From assembly GCA_013361065.1 (NCBI GenBank), contig JABWAK010000017.1, positions 1 to 36,613 on the forward strand: a stretch of DNA of 36,613 nucleotides, read 5' to 3'. This stretch comes from Bacteroidota bacterium. GTDB lineage: Bacteria; Bacteroidota; Ignavibacteria; UBA10030; UBA8401. The notes under the pieces were generated by a model. It was not told the DNA's origin, did not search any database, and was given only the letters and a program-made list of their open reading frames with translations. How positions within the stretch are numbered: the stretch's first letter is position 1; each line of letters begins with the position of its first letter. The translations under genes were made by a program, and so were the position numbers. Below are positions 21,348-28,288 of this stretch, piece by piece.

Positions 21348-21719
21348 CTACCTCCGAGGTTTGTGCTGCTGCGTGGACTGCCTGAAACGTGAGTTATGAC
21401 TTGGTGACTTTGCACTCTGCAGACGGAGATCCGTTGTAGAGTGGTTTTCCGGCTGCCGTGCGGCCGGCCGAGAGTTGAAGAGCGTCTTGATCTGCTTCCC
21501 GAACACCACGAAGTCGCAGTTGAATTCGAGATTCCGGAAGAGGATTCCCTGGGAATCGTCGCTCACATAGCTGGCGGTCTCCCAGATCGACACGATGGTC
21601 CGCTCAGCTGCAGCACGGACCGCCGATTCGTTCTCCTGATCCTTCCCGGCGAAGTGGAACCGTTCGATGAATCGGTCCACGGCGTGCTCGGAGATGGTGA
21701 TGATGCGGTTGTGCTTCAT
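21348..21719 (-). CDS. Early protein with ISEHAVDRFIERF motif
   Basis: The 123-residue product opens with a strand, then ISEHAVDRFIERFHFAGKDQ, a His/Arg helix pattern found in many small phage proteins and in some RelE-like or DUF4258-like folds. It continues with AERTIVSIWETASYVSDDSQ and a strand pair (LEFNCDFVVFGKQIKTLFN). The C-terminus (residues 85-123) is rich in Arg, Ser and Gln and probably disordered. The fold could be that of a small nuclease or toxin, but no catalytic set can be assigned, so I leave it as unknown. Confidence 0.64.
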   Translation of the reverse strand: MKHNRIITISEHAVDRFIERFHFAGKDQENESAVRAAAERTIVSIWETASYVSDDSQGILFRNLEFNCDFVVFGKQIKTLFNSRPAARQPENHSTTDLRLQSAKSPSHNSRFRQSTQQHKPRR

Positions 21720-21865
21720 GCGTTGGCCTCACATTCGGTATTGTGATCAAAGAGACAGTCGGGACATAATCCATCCTCACCGCACTTTTCACACTTTAGA
21801 ATGTCATTTTCATCTGTATCTTGGAGGCATTGGCTGCATGTGACCATATTGTTTTCACGACTCAT
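21716..21865 (-). CDS. Very small zinc-finger protein
   Basis: I take the ATG at 21865, overlapping the upstream stop as ATGA, with GAAGG before it. The 49-residue product packs seven cysteines and a histidine: CSQC, CEKCG, CPDC, then HNTEC. That is enough for two zinc sites, as in a RING- or PHD-like mini-fold. Such small proteins often mediate protein or nucleic-acid contacts. The function is unknown. It lies between the GemA-like gene and the ISEHAVDRF gene. Confidence 0.66.
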   Translation of the reverse strand: MSRENNMVTCSQCLQDTDENDILKCEKCGEDGLCPDCLFDHNTECEANA

Positions 21866-22284
21866 TGCATCACCTTCTCTTTCTTCTGTTTTGTGTGCCA
21901 TCGTTTCTCCAGATATGCTACCAGGCGGACCGCTTTCCATTTGGGCATCGCTTCGAGGGAGGTTTCATTGTAGCGGTCATTGATCATCTTCCAGAGATAG
22001 TGGTCCGACCAGCCCAGGAGTTTCTGGAAGGTCCGCGCCTGGGAGATCTGAGCTTCGCTGATCGGAGATCCTTCGGCGCCGTTCAGCGCTTGATAGATCC
22101 CATTCCGGAGGCGCTCCTTCACTTCGCGCAGGTGGAACATCAGAGTCCTGCACTGCGATGAAGAGAGATCCCGGTACTGCACGCCGAACTTTTCCATTGC
22201 AGCATTCTTTAAGAACTCGTGCGCCTCACCGGGAGCAATGCCCCCGGCGATCGCATGCAGCTTCCTATTGATGACTTGATCCAT
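21862..22284 (-). CDS. GemA-like regulatory protein (Mu gp16, DUF1018)
   Basis: The 140-residue product has the pattern of DUF1018/GemA proteins: an N-terminal helix (RKLHAIAGGIAPGEAHEFLK), then YRDLSSSQCRTLMFHLREVK, and a C-terminal part with LLGWSDHYLWKMINDRY and KWKAVRLVAYLEKRW. In Mu, GemA changes host gene expression and DNA topology during early infection. It starts 20 bases inside the MuB-like gene, as expected in a packed early operon. It is also where Mu-like phages usually carry it, downstream of B. Confidence 0.82.
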   Translation of the reverse strand: MDQVINRKLHAIAGGIAPGEAHEFLKNAAMEKFGVQYRDLSSSQCRTLMFHLREVKERLRNGIYQALNGAEGSPISEAQISQARTFQKLLGWSDHYLWKMINDRYNETSLEAMPKWKAVRLVAYLEKRWHTKQKKEKVMQ

Positions 22285-23230
22285 CGTTCCCGTCCGTATT
22301 GATGTCCATGAGCATGATGACTCGTTCTACAGCGTCGAGGATGTTACCGGCGCCGACCTTCGTCCAGGTGAGCTCCCCTTCCGAGATGTCACCGGCGATG
22401 AACCGCATCGCCTTGGCGAGCGTATCGATGTCTCCCCAGCTGCCGATCTTCTTCGCGATCTGTTTCGCTTCACCGGCATCCACCTGGATCCCATAGGCCG
22501 AGAGGAAGAGCTTCACATCGGCCGGAGTAGCATGCGGAAGTTCATACCGGTCATCGAAGCGGCGGAGCATCTGGCCGAACACTTCATCGGTGATCTTCTT
22601 GGCGGAGAGTTTGTCCTGGAACGCCGTCGAACCGATGATCACCAGGGAAACCTTCGTTTCATCATAGAGATCCCGCAGCATCTCGAATGAGTTGTCCCGG
22701 AGCTTCTGCGCTTCATCCACGATGATCACAGCGTTCTCATTGTCGAATCGCTCGCGGAGCTTGTGGAAGTACGGATTGCCGTGCATGGACCGGAATCCCT
22801 TGAGCGTTTCGATGGAGTTGAAGCCGAACCCGCGATAGATCTGCTGCAGCAGAGCGAGCTTGTTCCCTTTGTTATACTCATTCACCCGGATGTAGGACAT
22901 CTTCGTCTCTTCGATCGATGCGATCGTTGCATTGATCGCAAAGGTCTTCCCGACGCCGGTCGGACCGAACAGTGCATACATGCGCTTGTCCCAGGCAGCG
23001 GCGCGGAGGATCTTCTCAATGAACTTCTTCGAGCTGATGTCCACGGCGCGAATCGCTCCGCCGCGGCCGGTCATGGAGAGGACTGCATTCATCACCCTGG
23101 GGTCCTTCGCTTCGATGAGCTTGTCCACTTCGTTCGGAGAGACCGCGGCTCGCAGCGCGACCATCGGCCGCCAGCTCTGCAGCTTTCTCACCTTCCGGAG
23201 TTCCGATTCGAACATGGTTTCGGTCTTCAT
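22265..23230 (-). CDS. MuB-like target-selection AAA+ ATPase
   Basis: The 321-residue product carries a Walker A motif GPTGVGKT (residues 89-96) and a Walker B motif AVIIVDEAQ with D172 and E173. A sensor region follows (SLVIIGST), then a C-terminal helical domain, as in MuB, TnsC and related DNA-transposition ATPases. It would bind target DNA, activate the transposase and give target immunity. I prefer the ATG at 23230, eight bases after AGGAGGG; an ATG two codons earlier is too close to the ribosome site. Some Mu-like elements have longer N-termini with an HTH. Here a CII-like HTH protein is encoded separately just upstream. Confidence 0.92.
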   Translation of the reverse strand: MKTETMFESELRKVRKLQSWRPMVALRAAVSPNEVDKLIEAKDPRVMNAVLSMTGRGGAIRAVDISSKKFIEKILRAAAWDKRMYALFGPTGVGKTFAINATIASIEETKMSYIRVNEYNKGNKLALLQQIYRGFGFNSIETLKGFRSMHGNPYFHKLRERFDNENAVIIVDEAQKLRDNSFEMLRDLYDETKVSLVIIGSTAFQDKLSAKKITDEVFGQMLRRFDDRYELPHATPADVKLFLSAYGIQVDAGEAKQIAKKIGSWGDIDTLAKAMRFIAGDISEGELTWTKVGAGNILDAVERVIMLMDINTDGNDGSSHQ

Positions 23231-23232
23231 GA

Positions 23233-23703
23233 TCATCCCTCCTTGGCTGCGGAGACGGTATCCAGGAGATCCGCGAGTTCTTTGCTCACGAATGAGATCC
23301 GCTGGATGATCTCAATGCGTTCGGTCTCGGACACAGCGTTATCGGACATCGCTTTCTTGATGGCGCCGCAGAGTTCGCCGACCGCCTCCACCGTCTCCAG
23401 GGCTTCCTGGGATGGATTGTTCGAATGCGCGTGCTTATTCTTGCGGAATGACCAGGTGATATTGGATCCGGCGAAGACGGTATCCAGGAAGATCTTGTCG
23501 CCGGTGATCTCCGTGATGCGCTTCAGGAGAGTGGTAGGGATCGTGCGGCGACCGGAGACGTATGCGTAGAGATCCGAGTACTCCATCCCCAGCTGCTGGG
23601 AGAGCTTCAGGATGTCATACCGCTTCTGGGTGATGAAGACGTAGATCAGAGTGCCGATGAGTTCATCGTCGTGACGGAAACCGGGAGTGCTGTTGTTCTT
23701 CAT
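23233..23703 (-). CDS. CII-like (CP76-type) regulatory protein
   Basis: The 156-residue product has an N-terminal HTH-like domain (about residues 12-62, LIGTLIYVFITQKRYDILKL and LGMEYSDLYAYVSGRRTIP). It ends in a helical domain with VEAVGELCGAIKKAMSDNAV and a repeated Glu-rich pattern (ETERIEIIQRIS). This resembles the phage CII/CP76 regulatory family found beside MuB-like genes in some transposable phages. It may separate the DNA-binding N-terminus that MuB itself carries in Mu. Its stop overlaps the MuB region as ATGA, and AAGGAG precedes the ATG. Confidence 0.75.
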   Translation of the reverse strand: MKNNSTPGFRHDDELIGTLIYVFITQKRYDILKLSQQLGMEYSDLYAYVSGRRTIPTTLLKRITEITGDKIFLDTVFAGSNITWSFRKNKHAHSNNPSQEALETVEAVGELCGAIKKAMSDNAVSETERIEIIQRISFVSKELADLLDTVSAAKEG

Positions 23704-23775
23704 AGGTGCTCCTTGAGTAATAATGACTGCTGTTGAGTGGACTGTTGTTAAATTGACTGATGACTAGGACAAAAA

Positions 23776-24027
23776 TTAAGGCTGCTTCGGGACGTTCAAT
23801 TCTTTGAACCAGACCTTTCCGTCGAGCGCGTACTTGAGCATGTTGATCTGCTTCGCGATCGATGCAGTCTGTTCATGGATGAGAGTGAGTGCGAGCATGT
23901 CGAACTCATCCAGCTCATCTTCCCTGGCTTTTGCATCCGTGACCATTGCGTCGAGCTCTTTCGCGAAGGAGTTGAACAGGATCCCCATGTCGCTGAACTC
24001 TCTGGCAAGTTTTTCGTGTCGTTCCAT
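23776..24027 (-). CDS. Small helical early protein, unknown
   Basis: The 83-residue product is helical and acidic (KLAREFSDMGILFNSFAKEL, then DELDEFDMLALTLIHEQTAS) and has no recognised motif. Its ribosome site AAAGGAG overlaps the end of the transposase gene, so it is translated in the MuA transcript. Genes of this size between A and B in Mu relatives are of unknown role. A factor that modulates the transposase is a guess without support. Confidence 0.64.
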   Translation of the reverse strand: MERHEKLAREFSDMGILFNSFAKELDAMVTDAKAREDELDEFDMLALTLIHEQTASIAKQINMLKYALDGKVWFKELNVPKQP

Positions 24028-24038
24028 GTGCTGCTCCT

Positions 24039-25949
24039 TTAAATGAATTTGTGCCGATACTTATTGTCTTCGCGCCTGGCTTTCTCCTCCGCATCCGGAT
24101 CCGGTAGAGCCTTCTTCGCTTCTTCGGTGAGTGTCTTCACATCCACCACCGGGAGAGCTCCTTGACCGTTGGTGATGTTCTTCACCGATTCCCTCACCTG
24201 CCTCTGGAAGTCTCCCTGCTTCTTCATCCGCTCTGGGAGGTTCGGTTCTGCGATCGGATGTGTCCGCTCGCTGTAGAGCGCTTCATCGATGTACCGGCCG
24301 GCCTCATCGAAGACCAGGAGAGAATTCGGAAGGAACTCGTGCTGCAGGCCATCCGGCCGGTTGAACCAAAAGCCATCGATAGGATTGTATTTGATGAAGA
24401 CATTCTGCAGCCGGTAGAGCGGCATCCGGGGTGACTCATAGAACATGTGCCGCTTGAATTCGATCTTGCCGTCCCTCCGGACCATCTTCGTTGCACCTTC
24501 CAGGAAGTGGAATGCGATCGTTGACGCTGCCACGCGGCGGACCGGATGATCGGCCGTGAGGATCTCCCATACCTGATTCGGTGAGCGTTCATCCATACCG
24601 TGTCCGGTGGAGATCCGGTTATTATGCCGGTCGATATACTCACGGATCGATGCTGCCAGATCGAAGTAGTCTGCGAACTGGAAGAACTCGCCGGTGTTCC
24701 GGTTGGTGAACTCCACATTGATCAGGTTCCGGACCTTCTTCTCGCTCCGGTACCGGTTCACGTTCATCTTCAACCACTCCGGCTGCATCCAGTACTTGGC
24801 GCCGGTCCAGTCCTGGAACTCCTTCGCCCAATCGGTGAACCCTCCGCGGCCGAATGCGCGTTCGATGATCTTGGCGCGGGGATTCTTGAAGATGGCATTG
24901 ATGTCCTTGATGCCGAGGCCGGTGATGATCCCTTTATACTCCATCTGCTTCACCAGGTCATCGACTTCATCCAGGCGGAGGACGGTGTTCACTTCCTCCA
25001 GCTGGGATCCGGAGACGCGCATTGCACGGAACTCCTTACCATTGTCCATGTATGCGTATTGAGGGATGCCGTACTGCGTGAAGCATGTATAGAGTGCGGT
25101 CTTCACTCCGAGGGAGTTCGGTGTCTTTGCCAGGGCAGCACCGACGATCTTGTATGTTCTCCAGTCCACCCACACGCACAGATGAGGCATCACCAGCTCG
25201 CCATCGATCCACTTCACGATGCGGTCCACACGCCAGTAATCACCCACGATCACTTCGAGCGGCTTCAGGTGTGTCCGGTCCCGGAGGATGGCCGGTGTCT
25301 GCTGCCGGAGCGCGATCGGTCCCTTGGTCACGAACTCAGATTCGAAGTGCAGCACCTTCTTCAACTCTGCATGGATCCGGTGCCAGGTGCGGGGTGAGAG
25401 CTCCGGCAGGAACAGATCGTCGAGGCATGCCTGGACGAAGTGCTTCGGAGTGTGCTTCTTGATCAGGTATCCCTGGACGATCTGCTGCTGCTCCACCGTG
25501 AACTTCATGAAGGCAGACTCCTTGTTCACCCTCCGGTCCGTGCTATGGTCCCGGTAGAGCCAGGCGCGGGAGACGCCGAGCAGCTGCGCGAGCATCATCA
25601 CCAGATCCGTCCGCTTCATCAGCCTCCATTCCGGCACCGCCTCCAGGAGACCGGATTCGGCCGGTGAGAGATTGTCGAAGTTCTTCCGGACGATCGAAGA
25701 TGCCAGGAGCCGGTTCCCTTCGTTCGGTTCGAGGGACCGTCTCACGGAGAGACTCTTCGCCTGGACCGGGGTGATCCACTTCTGTTCGAGGAGACTGTCC
25801 ACAGAGATCTGGAGCTGGCGGCCGGTCGGAATAACTTCATATCGTGTATCGATGGATCTATTTCGTTTTACCTGCATTCGGAGCGCATCATAGTCCTTCC
25901 CCATTGTTTCGGAGAGCGCTCTCAGTGGAATCCATTGATTCGTGGTCAT
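24039..25949 (-). CDS. MuA-type DDE transposase
   Basis: From the ATG at 25949 the protein has 636 residues. An N-terminal HTH/Mu-type DNA-binding domain (about 1-75) has the IPLRALSETMGKDYDALRMQ pattern. Next comes a second binding region, then the RNase H-like catalytic core with D237 (VIVGDYWRVD), D302 (YAYMDNGKEF) and E363 (KIIERAFGRGG). The spacings of 65 and 61 residues are close to those of MuA. A beta-barrel domain and a charged C-terminal tail (about 575-636), where MuA binds MuB, follow. It cuts and joins phage ends into target DNA during integration and replicative transposition. A start 18 codons upstream is open but has no ribosome site. Confidence 0.95.
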   Translation of the reverse strand: MTTNQWIPLRALSETMGKDYDALRMQVKRNRSIDTRYEVIPTGRQLQISVDSLLEQKWITPVQAKSLSVRRSLEPNEGNRLLASSIVRKNFDNLSPAESGLLEAVPEWRLMKRTDLVMMLAQLLGVSRAWLYRDHSTDRRVNKESAFMKFTVEQQQIVQGYLIKKHTPKHFVQACLDDLFLPELSPRTWHRIHAELKKVLHFESEFVTKGPIALRQQTPAILRDRTHLKPLEVIVGDYWRVDRIVKWIDGELVMPHLCVWVDWRTYKIVGAALAKTPNSLGVKTALYTCFTQYGIPQYAYMDNGKEFRAMRVSGSQLEEVNTVLRLDEVDDLVKQMEYKGIITGLGIKDINAIFKNPRAKIIERAFGRGGFTDWAKEFQDWTGAKYWMQPEWLKMNVNRYRSEKKVRNLINVEFTNRNTGEFFQFADYFDLAASIREYIDRHNNRISTGHGMDERSPNQVWEILTADHPVRRVAASTIAFHFLEGATKMVRRDGKIEFKRHMFYESPRMPLYRLQNVFIKYNPIDGFWFNRPDGLQHEFLPNSLLVFDEAGRYIDEALYSERTHPIAEPNLPERMKKQGDFQRQVRESVKNITNGQGALPVVDVKTLTEEAKKALPDPDAEEKARREDNKYRHKFI

Positions 25950-26060
25950 GTGTTTACTTCGGTTCCGATTATTTGACAGGTGAAGAGTTGTGAAAATCAG
26001 CACGGTGCACTACTTTGTCACATTACTTCTGTTCATTGTTGATGAGCAGTTCAATAATAA

Positions 26061-26246
26061 TCACGCAGCTTTCCCTCGTTTAAAGTTTCGGAGTTCACCA
26101 TGGATGAGCGCTTCGATGTCGCGGATCCGCTCGGCGTTGTGCCGCTTCCCATTGAGCAATTGACCTACATACTGGCGGGTAATTCCCAATCGACGGGCGA
26201 TTTCCGCATTGTTCACGATCGGTTTGATTTTGTTCTTCGATTTCAT
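26061..26246 (-). CDS. Ner/Cro-like small DNA-binding protein
   Basis: The 61-residue basic protein is little more than a helix-turn-helix (about residues 11-45, NAEIARRLGITRQYVGQLLN followed by GKRHNAERIRDIEALIHG). In Mu, the ner gene lies in exactly this place, as the first gene of the early transcript between the repressor and A, and it shuts down early and repressor promoters. The ATG at 26246 follows AT-rich sequence with a weak ribosome site. The role rests on position and size. Confidence 0.78.
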   Translation of the reverse strand: MKSKNKIKPIVNNAEIARRLGITRQYVGQLLNGKRHNAERIRDIEALIHGELRNFKRGKAA

Positions 26247-26277
26247 GATATTTTCCCATGTTTACCGTTGGAAGCAA

Positions 26278-26309
26278 GGTATAAAAAATTTATACCCTTG
26301 TCAAGGGTA
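26278..26309. promoter_or_regulatory. Overlapping operator palindromes and early promoter
   Basis: Two palindromes overlap: GGTATAAA-AAA-TTTATACC (26278-26296) and TACCCTT-GTC-AAGGGTA (26293-26309), both with 3-base spacers. On the minus strand TTGACA (26304-26299) lies inside the second palindrome and can serve as the -35 of the early promoter, with TACCTT 17 bases on. A related AT-rich half (AGTATAAAAAAATTATA) follows just before the repressor ATG. This is the expected lysis-lysogeny switch between ner and the repressor. Confidence 0.75.
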
Positions 26310-26328
26310 AAGTATAAAAAAATTATAT

Positions 26329-26712
26329 ATGCCGTTTTCAGAGAATTTAAGCGCGAAGAGGATAGCCAGGGGGTTCAGTCAGCAAGAACTTGCTGAACGA
26401 GTGGGCAGCAAAAAGCAGAATATCGCTGCTTACGAGCAGGGACGCGCTCAACCATCAAATGAACTTCTATTAAAAATTGCTGCTGAGTTAAATACCACAC
26501 CAGGTGAACTTTTAGGGACCGAAAAATCGAAGAATGAAACAGCTGAGAAGTTCACTTATTGGGAATCGCGCACCGGTCACTTCACAGAACAAGAGAAGAA
26601 GGATCTTGATAAATTCATTCAAGAGCTGCTAACAGAGGATAGGGGAAACAGGAAAACTGCGATGGATGTTGCGAGAGTGGTATTAAAACAGGGAAAGAAA
26701 AAGAAGGAATAG
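26329..26712 (+). CDS. XRE-family repressor
   Basis: The 127-residue protein has a typical N-terminal Cro/C1 HTH (residues about 6-58) with RGFSQQELAERVGSKKQNIA, the YEQGRAQPSNELLLKIA turn-helix and TPGELLG at the end. A charged C-terminal part probably serves dimerisation. It stands divergent from the Ner-like gene with operator palindromes between, so it is the probable lysogeny repressor. No ribosome site is seen before the ATG at 26329; the mRNA may be leaderless. An ImmA-type protease gene follows after a few bases, suggesting control by cleavage rather than by RecA. Confidence 0.85.
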   Translation: MPFSENLSAKRIARGFSQQELAERVGSKKQNIAAYEQGRAQPSNELLLKIAAELNTTPGELLGTEKSKNETAEKFTYWESRTGHFTEQEKKDLDKFIQELLTEDRGNRKTAMDVARVVLKQGKKKKE

Positions 26713-26714
26713 CT

Positions 26715-27137
26715 GTGAGATCTGTTACTGATTATTATCAAGAGCTCTTGACAAAATATAGTGGAACAATTAATTTCAAAAGGATCTGTGCAGACGAAGA
26801 AATATTAGCCGTTAAAGGCATCCTCCCGGATGGTCTTAACGGCTTTTTTATTTCTGATGGTGATCGAAAAGTTATTGTTCTTAACGAGAAAATAAGCTAC
26901 GAAGAACGCAGGGATTGGGCTTTTCATGAGCTCTGGCATGCACTGAAGAGTCCGCAAAGCAGCACATATCACGGCTCTATTAAGGAAGAATATAAAGCAA
27001 ATCTATTTGCAGCATTGTGCCGTGCACCGGTGGTCCGCGAAGGAGACACCATTGAATCCGTTAGAGAGAAGTATAATTGTTCAATTTGGCTGGCTAAATT
27101 TCGACTCGATTATGCCGTAAAACAACTCCAAAGGTGA
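26715..27137 (+). CDS. ImmA/IrrE-type metallopeptidase
   Basis: The 140-residue product starts at a GTG three bases after the repressor stop, with AAGGA before it. It has the zinc motif HELWH (H71, E72, H75) and a downstream KEEYKANLFAA helix with E91/E92 as probable third ligand, the signature of ImmA/IrrE peptidases. Such enzymes cleave the partner XRE repressor and so induce mobile elements, as in ICEBs1. The adjoining repressor gene makes this pairing likely. It implies that the prophage responds to a signal other than the SOS response. Confidence 0.87.
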   Translation: MRSVTDYYQELLTKYSGTINFKRICADEEILAVKGILPDGLNGFFISDGDRKVIVLNEKISYEERRDWAFHELWHALKSPQSSTYHGSIKEEYKANLFAALCRAPVVREGDTIESVREKYNCSIWLAKFRLDYAVKQLQR

Positions 27138-27141
27138 GTGT

Positions 27142-27732
27142 ATGAAGAAAATTGTGATCTTGATATTCGTTCTGAGTTGCGTGGGATTGGCCGATGAAGT
27201 CTATCTAAAGACAGGATATGTAATCAAGAATGTTACTGTGAAAGACACAGTGAACAATTTTGTGGTATTATCATCCAGGGATGGAGATAAGAGAATCGTT
27301 CTATCTCAAATTCTTAAGATCGTTCTCTCTAATGTTGATATTAATTCAGGCCCATCAATGGAAGTCTTTGAAGAGAAAATGGTACAGCGTAGTTTCGCGC
27401 AGACAAATGAGAAAAATGAACCGATTCTAGTAACTTACGAGCGACCCAGAATAGGAATGGCATCCATTTCAATTATTGCTGCATTATTGGCTTACGACAA
27501 TTTTGATCAGTCATCTAATCTGCAGACGGAGATAGATAGGATGAATTCACTAAATACGGGATCGGGAATCTCTGTATCCTTCGACACTTCGCACTATGAA
27601 TCAGAAAAATCAAAAAGGATCGCATTGGGTGTAGCATATAGCATTGTCGCTATCGTTAACCTGGTCTATTCACTCGAAAAGGTTGAAGTGAAGGCATCAA
27701 GTAACAGTATCGGCATGGCCTATCATTTTTAG
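27142..27732 (+). CDS. Exported or lipoprotein-like protein near the prophage end
   Basis: The 196-residue product starts with a signal peptide (MKKIVILIFVLSCVGLADEV). VLSC could be a lipobox, or cleavage may follow GLA. The body has a strand-rich part (YLKTGYVIKNVTVKDTVNNF and an SSRDGDKRIVLSQI stretch) and a hydrophobic helix near 111-124 (MASISIIAALLAYD). A second hydrophobic stretch lies near 166-180. The first half resembles small secreted proteins with a beta fold, but I recognise no family. It follows the repressor-ImmA pair after four bases, so it is likely made in the lysogen and may change the host surface. Confidence 0.7.
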   Translation: MKKIVILIFVLSCVGLADEVYLKTGYVIKNVTVKDTVNNFVVLSSRDGDKRIVLSQILKIVLSNVDINSGPSMEVFEEKMVQRSFAQTNEKNEPILVTYERPRIGMASISIIAALLAYDNFDQSSNLQTEIDRMNSLNTGSGISVSFDTSHYESEKSKRIALGVAYSIVAIVNLVYSLEKVEVKASSNSIGMAYHF

Positions 27733-27827
27733 TGTTCGAAAGGTTGATTTTGTTCGAAAGCTCTGTTCGAAAGGTTCATTTTTTGATGTAATTTACGCTG
27801 TTTTTGGTCCTGAGTTGTTCGAAAGGT
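27733..27827. repeat. Four TGTTCGAAAG sites, probable transposase end-binding sites
   Basis: TGTTCGAAAGGTT occurs at 27733-27745 and 27764-27776, TGTTCGAAAGCT at 27751-27762 and TGTTCGAAAGGT at 27816-27827, all in the same orientation. The first and third also share ATTTT two bases on. They begin right after the last phage stop codon and before host DNA. Mu ends carry several MuA-binding sites with a CGAAA core, so these are good candidates for the repressor-side end sites. Confidence 0.68.
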
Positions 27828-28143
27828 CTATTGCTATAAATGACATCTCCATTTTTTTGCTGAAATCCGGACAATTAATCTCAAATTGATGGCATAACCC
27901 CTCCTCTCCGTTCACCGTTGTCTCAAGTATCTGACATAGCCATACCCACCGTTCACCGAATCTTCTTTGCAAATATCCGCGTAAACCTGCAAATTTGAAC
28001 CACTTATCACGCTAGATCAGGCCGCTTTCCGTTGCAGCCATTTTTCACATTCTGTCTCAAGTCTGTGGCACGTTTCACGAGCTCCTGAGGGTCCGTTAAA
28101 AATTCTTCAGAATCGTGAAAAACAGATGAAACAATCGTATATT
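27828..28143. other. Gene-free junction between prophage and host
   Basis: No coding frame is supported here. Two short direct repeats occur: CCGTTCACCG at 27908-27917 and 27949-27958, and TGTCTCAAGT at 27919-27928 and 28053-28062. The prophage terminus (expected to end in CA on this strand) and any target duplication lie somewhere in this stretch or just before it. I cannot place it without the other end. Confidence 0.5.
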
Positions 28144-28171
28144 GGAAACCGTAGAAACTAAATCAGTTTCC
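28144..28171. promoter_or_regulatory. TetR-type operator, copy 1 (28 bp)
   Basis: The site begins GGAAACCG and ends CAGTTTCC, making a 28-bp inverted repeat of the same length and outer sequence as a second site at 28236-28263. It lies upstream of the TetR gene and probably overlaps the operon promoter. Confidence 0.7.
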
Positions 28172-28202
28172 TACAATAAATAATACGATGGTTCGTCAAC
28201 AT

Positions 28203-28224
28203 ATGCAGAAATCCTGCATTTTTT
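28203..28224 (+). terminator. Hairpin with T-run in the TetR leader
   Basis: ATGCAG (28203-28208) and CTGCAT (28214-28219) form a 6-bp stem followed by six T. It lies between the two operators. It may be a weak terminator that insulates the host operon from prophage transcription, or a leader attenuator. The short stem makes this uncertain. Confidence 0.4.
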
Positions 28225-28235
28225 AATGGAACAAT

Positions 28236-28263
28236 GGAAACCGAAAATACGTTATCGGTTTCC
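28236..28263. promoter_or_regulatory. TetR-type operator, copy 2 (28 bp)
   Basis: GGAAACCGA and TCGGTTTCC are perfect 9-bp arms around a 10-base centre. Length and outer bases equal those of copy 1. It ends 25 bases before the GTG start of the TetR gene, which supports autoregulation and argues against the earlier in-frame ATG at 28226. Confidence 0.75.
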
Positions 28264-28288
28264 CGACCACATCAATCAGGAGACAACG

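Larger units (their letters stand above)
1..28140. mobile_element. Mu-like transposable prophage (left part outside window; right end approximate)
   Basis: The segment carries a MuA-type DDE transposase, a MuB-type ATPase, Gam-like and GemA-like proteins, Mu-type head genes and a repressor module, which together define a Mu-like transposable phage. The tape measure gene is cut by the left window edge, so distal tail genes and the far end are not visible. The repressor-proximal end must lie between the last phage gene (stop at 27732) and the TetR control region (from 28144). The exact terminus and the short target duplication cannot be fixed from one end alone. The absence of a visible sheath gene suggests a non-contractile tail, unlike Mu itself. 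Confidence 0.93.

Noticed and set aside
27733-27827. CRISPR-like repeat array
   Set aside because: Repeats are only 10-13 bases, spacing is irregular (18, 13 and 52), there are no cas genes, and the place at a phage end fits transposase sites.
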